Made by a program: the position numbers and the translations under genes | Shown: positions 13,150 to 26,125 of the stretch, one piece after another | Position numbering within the stretch: the stretch's first letter is position 1 | How the letters are laid out: each line of letters starts with the position of its first letter | Assembly (NCBI GenBank): GCA_032158295.1 | Contig: CM063256.1 | Coordinates: 14,740,953 to 14,804,952, forward strand | Origin: Pycnopodia helianthoides | Taxonomy: Eukaryota > Echinodermata > Asteroidea > Forcipulatida > Asteriidae | DNA length: 64,000 nucleotides | Reading direction: 5' to 3' | The notes under the pieces: generated by a model | What the model was told of the DNA's origin: nothing | The model's input: the letters and a program-made list of their open reading frames with translations, nothing else | Databases searched by the model: none

Positions 13150-13320
13150 CTTTGGTGTCTTCGTTGTGTGCTTGGGATCTCAGGAATTCTTTGGAGGATT
13201 TTAGGGGGGGGGTTACTTCTGTACAAGAGGAAAATAGTGTATTAAAGTATAGAACCATTGGGGGTGTGGGTTCCCTCTGCCCCATATCGCGCATGGTATA
13301 GATAAGGCCTGTTCTTTACA
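13150..13320 (+). repeat. Family G dispersed repeat, copy 1
   Basis: Shares with 63.7 kb the blocks ATCTCAGGAATTCTT, GAGGATTTTAGG, TACTTCTGTACAAGAG, CCCTCTGCC, CATATCG-GCATGGTATAGA. A G-run interrupts it near 13204. Confidence 0.5.
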
Positions 13321-16300
13321 TGGCACCACACGACCTGCAAAGATCTTCTTTTTTTTTCAATGGACCTTTTTATGCACATTACTTCATTTGAGTTTTTGTA
13401 TTCGTTATTTGTTTCTATTCTCGAAATTGAGAAATCCTCAAATGATGTTTACGGGTTAGTTTTTAATAATCGTTCTGAAAAGTAGAATGATCTTTTAACA
13501 AAAACAACTGAAGTTCCCCCTTTCCCCTGTTTCTCGTAAGTTTCTTAAACCGCTTCAGTGTTTGTGTAAACAAAAAAACCCCAGTAATTTGGGGGTGTTT
13601 CAAAAGTCGGCCATTGTACAGTTTTACTGTCACAGTTAAAAAAAAAAACACTGTATGTACAATTGATCACGCTCACGCCTTCCTCTGAAGGTTTCATGTT
13701 ATACTTAATTGATTCATTATTCCAGTCTCTTGGGTGTTCAAAGCAAAGTATGACTGGGGGGGGGGCGCATGTCTAAAGAAACAAAATGAAAACACGAAGC
13801 TTTGAACAGCACTAAAAGTACAGTTTTCTGTTCCTTCTAAGAGTCAAAGGCCTTTGAGCATACAGTTTTGACGGGCATTTTTGTTGGTAATTTGATATTT
13901 TGTTTCGCACAAGCGGGTTACTGACCACTGTACACGAACTACGTGACTGATGCTGTGGACGTTTTCCACATCGAGGAAATAAATTGGTTGAGAACTATGG
14001 TTTGGCAACCTGCTCCACGAAATTATGCACATTTTGAACGGGGCAGTTGTCTTTTTGTGAAGTGGAGGGGGGAGGGGCCAGTGTATACAATAGAGGGTCG
14101 CATTTGGGCCACGTTTGCAACCTTTAAGTCCAATATCATACTATTACGTAAGATGGATGACTTCTGTATTAATATTATTGATACTTTGGTGTATCTGGTT
14201 ACTCATATTAGACTATTGGAGGAAAAAGGGAGTGGCTTCGAAAAGGAGTGGGCGTGGTTCAAACTGCTCCTCCCACGGACATAACTATTTCTAATGTGTT
14301 CTTTGAAGACACTACACAGCATTCAGTGAAAATAAAGATTTGAAAAGGAAGGTATACAGTATACAATCTCAAGAGATTGTTTTTAGTTGCAATGTGAAAA
14401 TATCGCACCCCCCCAAAAAAAAACAACAGATGGTGTAAAGAACTCATGTATTCAATCACTATGCCCCGATCGTCTTCTACAAAACTTAATTACGTACTTA
14501 ACCTGGAATACAACCCTGTAAAATTATTATGACATCTGGAAAAAACAAAAAATTCAGATTGATGAATGAGCTGAAGATAATATTAAGTAAGACATTAAGT
14601 TTTCCATGATGTTTGTGTGTGTGTGTGTGTGTGTGTGGGGGGGGGGGTCTATACGGGGAAAGACGGCAATTTTGGTTTCTTCTCCTTGGAAACGGTAGCT
14701 GTAGGAAGACGAAGACATATGTGAAGGAGAGAGATACAGTGTGTGTAGTTGTCTTCACAGCTTTCTTGTTCTTGATGCACGCCTGGTGACAATTTTTTTC
14801 GCCTGTCTCCGGTTTTCTCCTTAGGACTTCACGACCGCGGTCCTCAGACTTTAACTGGTCTCGACAAATGCCGTTTTGGGTGGTGACGCCCCCTCTTCGG
14901 GAGATACAGCCAATTGACAACGCAGATTGTTCCTTTCGCTCGGCCCCAGCGGCCTATCCAGGACCGCTGGGATGGGCTAATCAGCTTGCACAGATTCTTG
15001 TTCAGGAAGTACGTCATGCGTGCAGAGCTTGCAGTGTGAGTGTGATGCATGATGGGACTGAGCATTAACCAATGAGCGTGCTTGATACGTTTGCCCATCC
15101 CAGCGCCTTTGGTTTTTAGGCAAGGCGCTGGGGACGAGTGAAATTGTTCCTCAGTAAACCCACATACAAGCAGAAACTCCTGCATTGTCGTTTACTTATT
15201 CACTCGTCTCCTTCTCCAGCAGCAAGCACTAGATGTTAGGGTCGGCAGAAGGTCGCCAGACGTACTGGCCAAATTTCGGCAAGCTATACCCCTCTCCCCC
15301 GGTGGCCCCGAGTTTCAGTTGGAAACATAAAATCGCATACAATGTTTTGTATTATGGCTAAACAAATCATTTCATAAAGGACAAATCTTCCAATTAAAAT
15401 GGCAATTTCATGATCACTTATAAACCTTTATGACCTTAGTTTTGGAGAGGGGGGTGCCACGCAATGTCTGGCAAGATGTCGGCGTAATAAAGCCGTCATA
15501 ATGCGCGTCACGTGAACAAAAAAACCCCTGATGTTATCACATACCCGTAAATGATGGTTGAAAGGCCAGAGACAACAATAAACTGAAGCAGTCTTGTTTT
15601 CATGCGAAATGCGACGCGTTCAAATTAAGACTATAGGAAGGGGGGGGGGTAAAACAAGTCTGGCCCCCTTTTTCATGCATGGAACACGACACTTGTAATC
15701 TGTACAAGGTATCCAGGGAACGTGACAACGAGATGGAGCAGCGAGACCGAGATGTAATCCGGGGGTCTGTTTCTCTTCCAGTCGTTTTTGCAGAGTATAA
15801 CATTCTTATTAGTTATCAATTTCCAGCAAGGGGGGGGAGTCTACAAAAACCATGTTGGGCTTACAGATTAATTAGTATTTTTAAGAGACATTTTGGAGCG
15901 AGCGTCACACGATAGGGGCACATTGTAACCAAAATAGATGTGACGAGTTACAGCGTAATGGGGGATTGCGTTGCAAGTGCGTTCGCCGTGAATCATCCAG
16001 CAGAGAGTTCCCTGTAGTCTCCCTCTCCAGTCGCCGATATCGCCGCCAGATATGATTCCTGAGCATCGTCATCATGTACCAAATTAGATTGTCCGAAGTG
16101 AACGTGGCTTTAGTCATGTGTGTCGACAGTGACGGGACCGTTTTTCGCGTCTACTGTCAGGCCCCCCTACTCATCCTATATCAAAGGACACGGTTTGTCC
16201 GTCTTACTTCGTTTCTAATCGAAACTCGACCCCCCACACATGATAGATTTTAATCCAGGGTGCTTGTACAAGTCTAACACCATATAAGTATGATATTTGA

Positions 16301-16488
16301 TGTGAACTGTGTCTTGGTTATTGTCACTCAGAATTGACATTTGGTAAACAGTTTGTTTCCCATCATGTTAGTGTTATAACAGTCTCATTTAGTTCAATGA
16401 TTATTGTACACTGAGTCTCCTCAGTCTCAAGTTGGAATGCTCTATTACGTAGGCCTGATAGACATTTATCATGGTGTTCAAATCAATG
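13321..16488. other. No gene recognised
   Basis: Holds the (GT)n run and several G or C tracts. Frames such as 14498-14920 (minus) arise across the simple repeat. 14364-14381 (ACAATCTCAAGAGATTGT) is a perfect 18-bp palindrome. Confidence 0.5.
14612..14647. repeat. (GT)n followed by a G run
   Basis: About 12 GT units running directly into a G tract. Confidence 0.93.
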
Positions 16489-16606
16489 TAACCATACCGA
16501 GGCTGGAAGGAAAAAATAGTCTGGTTCCTTTTTGTGCAAGAAATATTATCATCCATTACTGTTAGTGGATACAGGGAACATGACCAAGCTTGATCAGGGT
16601 CTATGG
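16489..16606 (+). repeat. Family H dispersed repeat, copy 1
   Basis: ACCGAGGCTGGAAGG, TAGTCTGGTTCCTTTTTGTG, AAATATTATCATCCATTA, GTGGATACAGGGAACATGAC. The same block order is found inverted at 18.4 and 31.1 kb. Class unknown. Confidence 0.5.
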
Positions 16607-17139
16607 AATACTTTTCGCAGTGTAAAACCCACTGGGAACTGATGACCATTGTGGTCTGTCGTCCAGAGTCGTGTGTGCCGGTCATCATGGCTCTTTTATA
16701 CTTTGTTCATGGGGTCGAATGCTTTACCGTGGGCGTTTGGGTCCCTACTAGGAGTTGAAGATTCGGCAACCATTGTAAATTTTAGCATTGTATAATAAAT
16801 TAGCTGAACACAGAGTTGTTGGACAACCCATGCAGCACGAATTATACCTCGCACATAACTGTTATCACAGACTTGTGTACAAAATGTCACGAAGGTCAAC
16901 TTGTTGGTAGAATACTTTCATGGACACACAAAGTTTAAAGTTTAATCTGACCAAAGTTTGGAACAGTAAAACAAAGCTCTGACAGGGGTTCTCTGTTATT
17001 CTATAAAATCACTAATGAGTAGTAAGAGGAAATAAAACAGAAAAAATACTTTGGTATCTGTTTATTTTAGAAAACCTTTCGGCCAACACGTATAGTATAA
17101 TCAACTCTTAAATAGCATGACATATTTTGTTACATCATT

Positions 17140-17600
17140 CAGTTTTGTGAAAAACCTTGAAAACCCACCGTTGCTCGCAGCAATCAAGCATGCGTTATTG
17201 TTATGTCTTGAAATTTGTATGAGTTTTCCGTCTTGTTAGAGGTATTATATACATAATTTGTAAGGCTAAAAACATCATTGTTTAATTTTGAAAGCTGTCC
17301 CATGAAGTTCATACTATAGCATCATTGTTGTGTGTGAAAATCTTCCTCTGAAATGAAGTCATATTCGAGAAAACTAAATTTGAAAACCTGAAAAAACGCA
17401 ACAGCTGATTTCGTTTGTTTACAACTGAAAATTGCTGAAAATTGTGCGTGGTTTTTCGCTATTTCTTGTCTGACTCACACAACGGATTAAGCCAAAATTT
17501 TCACAGGTTTGTTATTCCATGTTTAATGGTTGATCACACAAAACATGAACACTGTCTGTGACTATTTTGTCAGCTCTACCAATCCTGTATAATAATAACT
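17140..17600 (-). mobile_element. Degraded relative of the TTAA superfamily
   Basis: The core is present in reverse (GCCAAAATTTTCACAGGTTT then GTTATTCCATG; 17455-17515). Near the right end TACCAATCCTGTATAAT resembles a decayed A terminus. The left boundary cannot be placed. Confidence 0.45.
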
Positions 17601-18384
17601 TTGATTCAACAAATTGTAGAAATCAAGACTCTTTCACTGTCTCTTTGGACCAGAATGGAAATATAGTCCTCCCCTATTAAATAATGTATGAGTGCTGACG
17701 AATATCAAATCAATTCTTGTCAAATACCTCCCTAATGTTGTCCCCTCTTTTGCCAATATGTTTTCCTTGTTGACTCTCTCTGAATGAATCATATCAAATC
17801 AGATGAGATCTTTTTTTCCCCGGCAGTCCTAGAGATATTTGACCCCCATGACACGCTGAATATAGGACCAGGATACATTACCTGCAACATCATGACCTAT
17901 GACCCTCCCTGCTACCCTGTTGTGTCTAAGTTGGAAATCGAAACATGTTTCATGTGGGAAGAGTAAGATTTCATGTCATTTCCTTTTTTTTAAATCATGA
18001 AATTAAGAATGCTGTATTGTGTTGTAGGAATATCAGGCCAAATTTCCCTCAAATTAAAGCACAGTATTAATACGTTTTTGACATAATATTTCTCGCAGCC
18101 AAATTTAAACAGAAACTAAACACCCCATATCGCCAGCATATTCGTCTTGAACCCTGAATGTAATCTCAAACAATGATTCATCATTACTCTAGAAATGGGC
18201 CAGACTATTACTTTTTTAGGTACCAGACTCGGTTTAGCAACGCTGATTTGAACACATTTATTAGAAACATATTCTAGTGGAAACTGTGACTTTCTGAAGC
18301 TTTATCATAAAAATATTGAAAACTTTTATTTCATGCTTCATTGAGAAGCTGCTCTTCACTTATTGTGGACCATTACTAGCCTGC

Positions 18385-18498
18385 TATTACATTGGTCAAG
18401 TTCCCTGTATCCAACAACACTAATGAATGCTAATATTCATCGTACAAAAAAAGAACCATACTACTTCTCTTTCCAGCCTCGGTTTGATTCCATTGATT
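18385..18498 (-). repeat. Family H dispersed repeat, copy 2
   Basis: Reverse complement of copy 1: the minus strand reads AAACCGAGGCTGGAAAG, GGTTCTTTTTTTGTACGATG, AATATTAGCATTCATTAGTG, GGATACAGGGAACTTGACCA. Confidence 0.5.
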
Positions 18499-18639
18499 TG
18501 AATGGAAGAGATTAAGATGGCCACACAAGGGACACAGGTTTATTGCGAAGCGCATACTTCATAATAAAGCAGGTCACGTTGAATATATATTTTTGTTTTA
18601 TTTTTTATTTTTTATTACACATCCAACATTACCATTAGC

Positions 18640-18825
18640 GCCTACTACAACTGGATGAATAGGAAACGAGAAGAAAATGTTCAGTTTTAGATGTGTGAGG
18701 AAAACCCCAAATGGGGAAAACCCACGCAATCAGGTAGGGACTGAAAACCCCAATCCACATGCAAGGCTCCGGTCTGAGGTGGGATTCGAACCATGGTCCA
18801 CAGAGGCAGGGAAAGAAACCACTGA
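18640..18825 (-). mobile_element. tRNA-derived SINE, third type
   Basis: Minus strand: CTGCCTCTGTGGACCATGG, then GGTTCGAATCCCACCTC (B box), then the body GATTGGGGTTTTCAGTCCC and CTGATTGCGTGGGTTTTCCC. The promoter half is weak. Frames across it are chance. Confidence 0.55.
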
Positions 18826-21480
18826 AGGCAAACCTGATCCCCTTATATAATAAGACCACGGCAGGATAGAATTCCCTTAAAACCTCGGTTTGGATTCCAG
18901 TTACAGATATGTGCATCAAAATGAGTCCCGAGTAGACTTCGTAACACATAAAAGCCCCTCTCGGCTCCATAACCGCGCTGTATAATTAAATCATGAATTA
19001 TTCCACAAAAGAATATCGGTGAAAGAAAAAGAAGGGGAAAAAAACAACAATGACGAAATTTCCAATGCAATTATAATTCCAAATCCACGAGTAGTGTCGC
19101 ATTTATTATGCAATCAACCAAGAAGACGGTTTGGGCTCTTCGTCGGAGCAACATCAACAAAACAACATCACCACGAACGGAATAATACAATTGTATAAAG
19201 CAACGGGAAATTGGATTGGCGTCTGCCAAATTTATTTTATTTTCCTTGAGCATTTTCTCAGTCGGTCGTTTTTTTTTTCCTTCAATTGCGATTGAATTTT
19301 TCGCGACGAACACTCGCTATGATTTGTTATATATTTTTTTATATCCAAAGCCTGTCCCCTACACCATTCACCAACACGAGAAAGGACAAATTATAATTTT
19401 CAAAATTTGTTAAATGCAGTTTCTAAAATATAGTGCACTCATGCAAGTGTTTGAGGGAAACATTTTCTTGCCTGAAATTGAGCAAACTTTCATACTCGTG
19501 CATGAACAAAAATTGCAATAAATTGACAAACTCGCGGAATAAAGAGTTTTGGAATAAGCCATACACCAGATTATCTGATACAAGTTGCTCAGAAAAAAAA
19601 CACCCACATTTTTTTAAGCCACTTTTAATAGTTAAATAATAACCTTTTCCAAGCTGTACTGGGCAGATTATATTTTCTAAAAAAAATAAAAGAATGAAGT
19701 ACGATCAAATTGTAATAAAGGATAAGTTTTAAAAAACACGGTTTGAACCGAGTTAGTTACTGTTAAAAATCAAGATGAAACTTTATGATGGTTAGTTTGC
19801 TTTAAGAAAGACAATCAATTTGAAGTTCTTACTCTTGAAGACACATATGGAATATGTGCGAAACGTCGAGAACAAACAGTTATCGTTCAACTTGGTATGC
19901 ATTTTACATGTTTTTTTTAATCATTTAATATATATATATTAACTAGTTTTCATATTTCAGCCAAAGGTACTGAACAAAATAATCCCCTTTGCCAACCCTT
20001 CATGAGCCAAAACTACTACACGTAGGTACTGGTTTCTAAAGCCGATATAATAGTATGAATTAGGCCTATGACATTTTTTTTATTTGTTCATGTTACATCC
20101 AATTATTTTGGGTGGGGGAATTTTCCCCAGAACGTCCCACGTTGAGTTTCAAAACCGCACCGAAAGAACGGTGGGAAGTTGATCCTGCATAATACCGAAA
20201 TAAGGGTGGGAATCTACTGTTTTTAAAAAAATATCGAAAGGACAGAGTAGAGAAAAAAAGAAAACACAAAAAGGGCACCGAAAGCCAATATGAGGGAAAC
20301 CAAAAACAGCAAGAAACATCTGCCATGAAAGAGGAACCATTGGGTGGCCTTTGTCATGTGTCACATCAGATAAAAAAAAACAACAGCAGGACCCGAGTAT
20401 TTCCTCGTGGAGTAACGTGACAAAAACTGAGAGCAACAACAAAGATGGCGCAATGTTATAAAAAAAAACACACACACACAAAAAAGCGAAGTCAGTGAAA
20501 GCGATAGTCACTTGCACACGTTGTATATATACACTGCACCGTATCAAACTTTCATTTTAAATTCAAACGTGTAATATATGATTCTAATTAATGGGTAGAG
20601 CTGAAATATATTGATGTTTTTTTTTATATATATATTTTTTTTACTGCAGATAACGTTGAGCCAGTGGGACTGGAACGAAACAAGAGAGAATTTATAAAAC
20701 GATAAATTTACGCACGCAATGAACAGTTGAGAATCCGCTGATTTCTGTAAAAAAAAAAATCTTCCCAGAGTAAAAACGTTTCACTTTTAGATTACTTTCA
20801 TTTCAGCACGGACTAAACCATCTGTAAAGTTCTCGTTTGTTCGATACAATTTTCAGTGTTGCTACTGGTGCCCAAAACTTCCACGATTAACATAAACTGC
20901 AATAGCTTTTGGATATATCTGTCCAAGATTTGTGGCCAATATTTTAACATTGCTGGAGTAAAAAACCACCCGCAGATACTTGTTAATATCATTTCAGTAA
21001 ATGTAAACACTCTCTGATGTGTTTGAAGAGTCTCAAAGTACTTTCTAGAAGTGGAAATATTGAAGACGAATGCGAGTTGAACCGCAAATTTCAGTGTGCG
21101 TTTCGACTGGACACAAGAAAACGTGATCAACATGATTATAATTGGCAGCTATTGTTGTAACAGGGAAACTGGTTTCAAGCCAAAACTGAATCGTGGTCAC
21201 ACGAGTGCAAGTTGGCAACGAATTCCAGTCGCCCCCTAGAATAAACAAAACAAGTTCCATCATGAACAGAAAGCAACGCGGATAGTTTTTCCCCCTTGGC
21301 CGTCAATCTTGGCGACAGTGTCCCTTATAGCAAATAATGGCCTGCTTTTCAGTTCACAAACTTCAGCGTTTGTTGCTTATAATGTTTATGTTCGCTATGC
21401 ACAGTTTGTCAACATGTCCCAAACTATATTTGTATCTGTTTCTAACCAGTCTATTTCTTTAGTTCCTGTTCCAATAGTCC
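18826..21480. other. AT-rich stretch, nothing recognised
   Basis: Poly-T and TATA runs around 19270, 19910 and 20620. Chance frames only. Confidence 0.5.
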
Positions 21481-24400
21481 CGTCCGACTGAATAATCCCT
21501 TTTTTATTATTAAATTTATCTCCCCGCATAATCCACCCCCTCTCCCCAAAAGAGGCCCAGCACCCCGCTCGCCCGTCACGCCACCCCTGTCGTGTCCCTC
21601 ATCCATCTGAGGAATCTGCCCTCCCAATGGCTCCCCCTCGCATCCCTCGTCCTCCCCTCCACAAAAAAATTGAACCTCTCACCCCTGCCTAAGCCTCGCC
21701 ACACCACCCGTCACGCATACCCGCTAGTGCCAAAAATATATACCCGCATCTTGCTACGTGGGGACTGGCGTAGGGGATCGGGGAGAAGAGAGCGAGGAGA
21801 GAGAAAAAAAAATCATAATTATGCAGAGCGGTAACGGTCATCTGCCTATCCTAACAAATACATCACATATTTGGCCCTAAGGATCTACACATATAGTAGA
21901 TGTATATTGTACATGTATACAAAACAGTGTATTCGAGTCAATGGGATAGATGTTATAACGTGATGACGCGGTGGTGAGTTGGACTGGAGAGCGCAAAGGA
22001 GGGGGGGGGGGGATTATATCTTGGGTACAGGGACGTCTAATTGTGGACTGGGTGTGAGCAGAGAATTACTGTAAAAACAAATAAGCCTTCCAATTAGTGC
22101 GGCTCAAACCTGCGTGAGTTTCTACACCCAACACCACCAACCATGGGGTCCAGTGCTCGAAATGGATAGTCCGGACAGTTTAGCCTGCCATAAATAAATT
22201 GATAAAAAAAATAAAATGTGTAGACCGTCTCACTGGCAAATACACACAGACACACACATCACACACAAACGAACGCAGCAAAAACGTGTATATTGTAGGA
22301 GATATTCATCCAAGGTTGTGTTGTGATTATGTTGCAAGAAACCGCCGTACAACCCGCTGGGAATCCTCCAGCTTAAAATAATAATTTTCATGAAGGAAAA
22401 AAAAAACAAAAAAAATGAAATAAAAATGACCTGCGCACAATGGCATAAATCCCACGGCCCGTGCGTGGATCATGCCAGCATTTGCATATGAATACCCGAC
22501 CAGGGTTGATAGACAAGCGATAATGCGCGGCAGATGGTAATTATAGCGCGGGTACATTGCCGCACCCTGTGTGTGCACAATATCAGGTCCTCTCCTCCAC
22601 CGGCAATTCGACCATTTTTTACTCATCCATATGGACCGCGAAATCTCCCTTTTCCACGGCGCTCACAACCACACAATACCCGCCATTAAATTCCCACCGA
22701 CAGCACAGCATTACCCCTCCAAATATTAATGACATTCATGCCGTGCTTGATTATAAAATTTCCGATCAGATATTTCGGGTACAGTGATGGGGTATGCAGT
22801 GGGTTTAATTATTATGCGTGTGCCCTCTCGGCCGCCATTTTTAAAAGGCAATATCACATCGCGCTGATGCGGACTGGCGGTGCACAGACTCCTCGAAATG
22901 ATGGAGATGTTTCGGTGATTTTTACCCTATCTGCCTCTCTCTGTGAATTTTTTTTTTTTTTTTAGCGATTCTTCGAGTCAGATGGCAAACTCTTTTTTTT
23001 TTGTATCACTGCACAGACACGCGTTGAAGTTTTTTTTTTTTAATGGTGACGTAGTAGACGGGGGGTGATAGATAGATTGATATACGGTGAGGCAAATACG
23101 GTGGGGGAGAGAAGAAGATTCTTGACCTCTTCGCCACGATGCTCTGTTTTGTAATATTTCGCCTGCGTAATGAACCTCTACGCTATGTCATCGCGGTAAA
23201 TAAATGCTTACTAACAAGAACAGCTATCCTGACGAACTAAAGGGGATGTATCACACTATACCATTTAGAATATTATACAAGCCTGCGTGAATAAATTGCT
23301 TTCTATCTACGTGCTACGTCATACCACATTACCTCGGCCTTAGCGTGCGGTTTCCTCCGCAGTCCTCGCTTCCACATGCTAGCTGACTTGCCCAGATCAC
23401 TGCGCCCGTGTTGAGTTGGAAAGGTACAGTGTCGGTGTTCCCAAAATGTTTCCACTTCTCTCGCCGTGTGTGTGTACACACACACAAAAAAAATTCTTTA
23501 TATAATCAGCAGTAAAAAACCAGTAAAATCGCCGGTGAAATCCTGGGTAAAATGGTGGAGAGCGGATCGGAGGGAGACACTGGTGGGTCGACGGCGGGGT
23601 TGGTTTACGGGCTGCCCGTGCGGTGTGTTCGAGAGAGAGAGGAGCACAGTATGTTTCTATATGGAGTAAGATCCACCGGCACTGTAGCGGGGTGCAGCGA
23701 GTGAGTCGATCGGGGAAGCAAACTCGCAGTAGTGCGGTACCGACCCTGGTTCAATCAATACGACGGAGGTGACTGACAAAGGCTTTGTTTTTTCGTGGAG
23801 GGTACTTAGCCGTGCCCCTCTCTGAGCATGCGTAGGGGTGCAGGAGATGTTCCGCTGGTGACGTCATGGAGGTGCAGCACGGGGAATGAGTGTGCCTACG
23901 TGGCTGCCTTGTCGTACCGGCCGAGTGGTTTTGATGGACCACGCCAGCGGGTGCTCTCTCCACGTCTGGTTGACTCGCTTTTTTTAATATTTTTTATATA
24001 TTTTTAAATTGGCAACGGGGTACAACGCCGAGTGCTTGTCAAATGATAATGAGTGGCCGCACGGGGGATGGGAGCTGGAAGCTGGCACCTCGGCCCCTAA
24101 AGGAGCCTGGGGCGGTGTAGTCCGGGGGATGAAGACTGAGAAGAGAGTGGGAGAGTGGTAAAGCAATGGGCTTGACGCAAGCGGCTCTCTGATTTACCCC
24201 CAGACCCCGTGTGGTAGTTCACTCGGGCTAATTAGCCCAACCCAAGTTCTTACCCCATCCTCTCTTTGTCCAGGGATGAAGGGGGGCTTTACTTGGAGAG
24301 GGTGGACAAGGGAGGGGGGGGGGGCACCGTGTCACCGTCTTCTAGATTGCTTCGTATCATCGTGGCCTCTTGTGTGATGGGAAATAATTTCATTTTGTTC

Positions 24401-25744
24401 CGGACGGCTGTGAGAAAGAAAGGCGTTTTTTACCTTCTCCTTGCATAATGCCCGGGATGATACTTAATCTAGTGAAATAACAACTGTGCACTTTCTTCAG
24501 CGACGTTGTCTTTTGAAGTACACGAGTGCAAGTTATCTTATGTCATTAAAAAAGAATGAATTACCTTGTGCTCCGACTAAGCTCTTTGTTCGAGTATTGT
24601 AAAGTTGAAAGAAGGAACTTGGAACTGAGCAAGTTCAAAATATGAGCATTCTTGAAGACATGGAGAACGATGGCTTTCATTTCTCATCAGCAAGCGATGA
24701 AATCTCGCGTGCTATTTTCTTTTAAAAGCGTTGTTGTACGGCAAAATGGCTCCCAGCACAATGTAAGCCTACACCATCTTGTGTAATTAGTATGATAATA
24801 GTGGCACATTCGTCTTCTGAAAAGTATGTGTGCATCCAATGTTATGCGAAGGAGCATCCTCAAAACTTACGAAACTTTTGAGTAGTGTTGAAACAAAGGG
24901 CAACATCTTCAGAGAATGAGTGCAAGAGTGTTAGCACACCCATGTGAGTTGACGATGATCACATACCGTTCTAATTAGCCTGGTCATGTTCACCTCAACG
25001 GAACGACACCGGGAAGAGGGGGTGGGGGTGGGGGGTGGAGGGTCCGGTGGCACTTAGCGTTGCTTCGTGATGACTTCAGAAAGTTCATAAGCAGTTAGCT
25101 TATATGTTTAATACTGGTACAGGAACAAAAATTATAGTGACACTTTCGCAATTTTCTTACTTTCACTGTTATTTTACAATCTATGTATGCTTTGTTGGCA
25201 AGATGTTCCCATAACATTCTAACAAGCGTAAATAACTTTTAGTGGAAAAAAAAAACATTTTGTCTTTCATTCTATAGGACATTAATGAATTCAACTTTAG
25301 CGTGCGAATTGTAATGTTGTAAAGCGGACTACCAGCGAGTTTGTAAGGTCCCAACATTACTAGGTTTCTCATGACAGTACGTCATGGATAATGTTGGAAG
25401 TATATGCTGGTACCTCTAAGTCGGTGCACCGTAGGCCCTGTTTGCGGTCGAATACAACTCTCTTTTTTTTGTCCGGGTAGATTTCTGTTTTTGTATTACC
25501 ACAAGCTTTTTTACTACAAACAAGCTTTCTGATAAAGTTACAATCACATGACACTGACTGCTGTGGTAATTTTTTCAGTTTCATTGTCTATAAATTCCAT
25601 ACACAAATAATGACTAATTGGGGTTTGACTGGCGTGCTTGATTGGCTATGAGTTCACACGTGATCAAAGAGGAACAAAGGGATGATTTGGTTTATATTAT
25701 TATAGGGTGAAGTCGACACTGCGTTTCGGTGTGTTTTTTTTCTC
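21481..25744. other. CpG-rich, repeat-poor block, possible regulatory region
   Basis: Compared with its surroundings, 21540-24500 is visibly richer in C, G and CpG and has no dispersed element. It contains homeodomain-type cores (GTAATTATAG at about 22534, TTTAATTATTA at about 22804), an E-box CAGATGG (about 22527) and GCCGCCATTTTT (22850-22861), a YY1-like site. No exon or TATA-box promoter can be defended. Promoter or enhancer function is inference. Confidence 0.3.
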
Positions 25745-26125
25745 TTAAAGGACATTACAGAATTGGTAAGAAAAAACTTGTAAAATTACTTTTGACCACA
25801 GATTTACATCAAAACTTACACGGTCTAATGATGATGATAGTAGAAAACATCCCTTAAAATATTTATGTCTGAACTGCCATATTTGATGAGAAATGAATAA
25901 ACTAATTTTCCGATTGGAGTTTATCGCTCAGTGAGCGTTTTATTCATGTGTTGAATCTATATGGTTTCATGCAAATGTGTAATCGGTTTTTTATTATTTT
26001 CTCGTGACCCAGATGGCCGATCGATCTCAAACTTCTACAGGTTTGTCAGTTTATGTATACGGTGGAATAACACACTGCCAGCAACTGTTTTGTCAGCAAA
26101 AACCAATTCTGTAATGTTCCTTTAA
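25745..26125 (-). mobile_element. Family A TTAA element, copy A3
   Basis: Reverse orientation relative to A1 (left end reads AATTGGTAAGAAAAAACTTG). Both termini and TTAA sites are present, with one base missing from the left terminus (AGGACATTACAG). A short deletion removes TTACATAAAGTGC before ACACTGCCAGC. Confidence 0.85.

Noticed and set aside
14498..14920. 140-codon minus-strand frame
   Set aside because: It crosses the (GT)n/G-run repeat (Pro-His-Thr repeats) and shows no domain.
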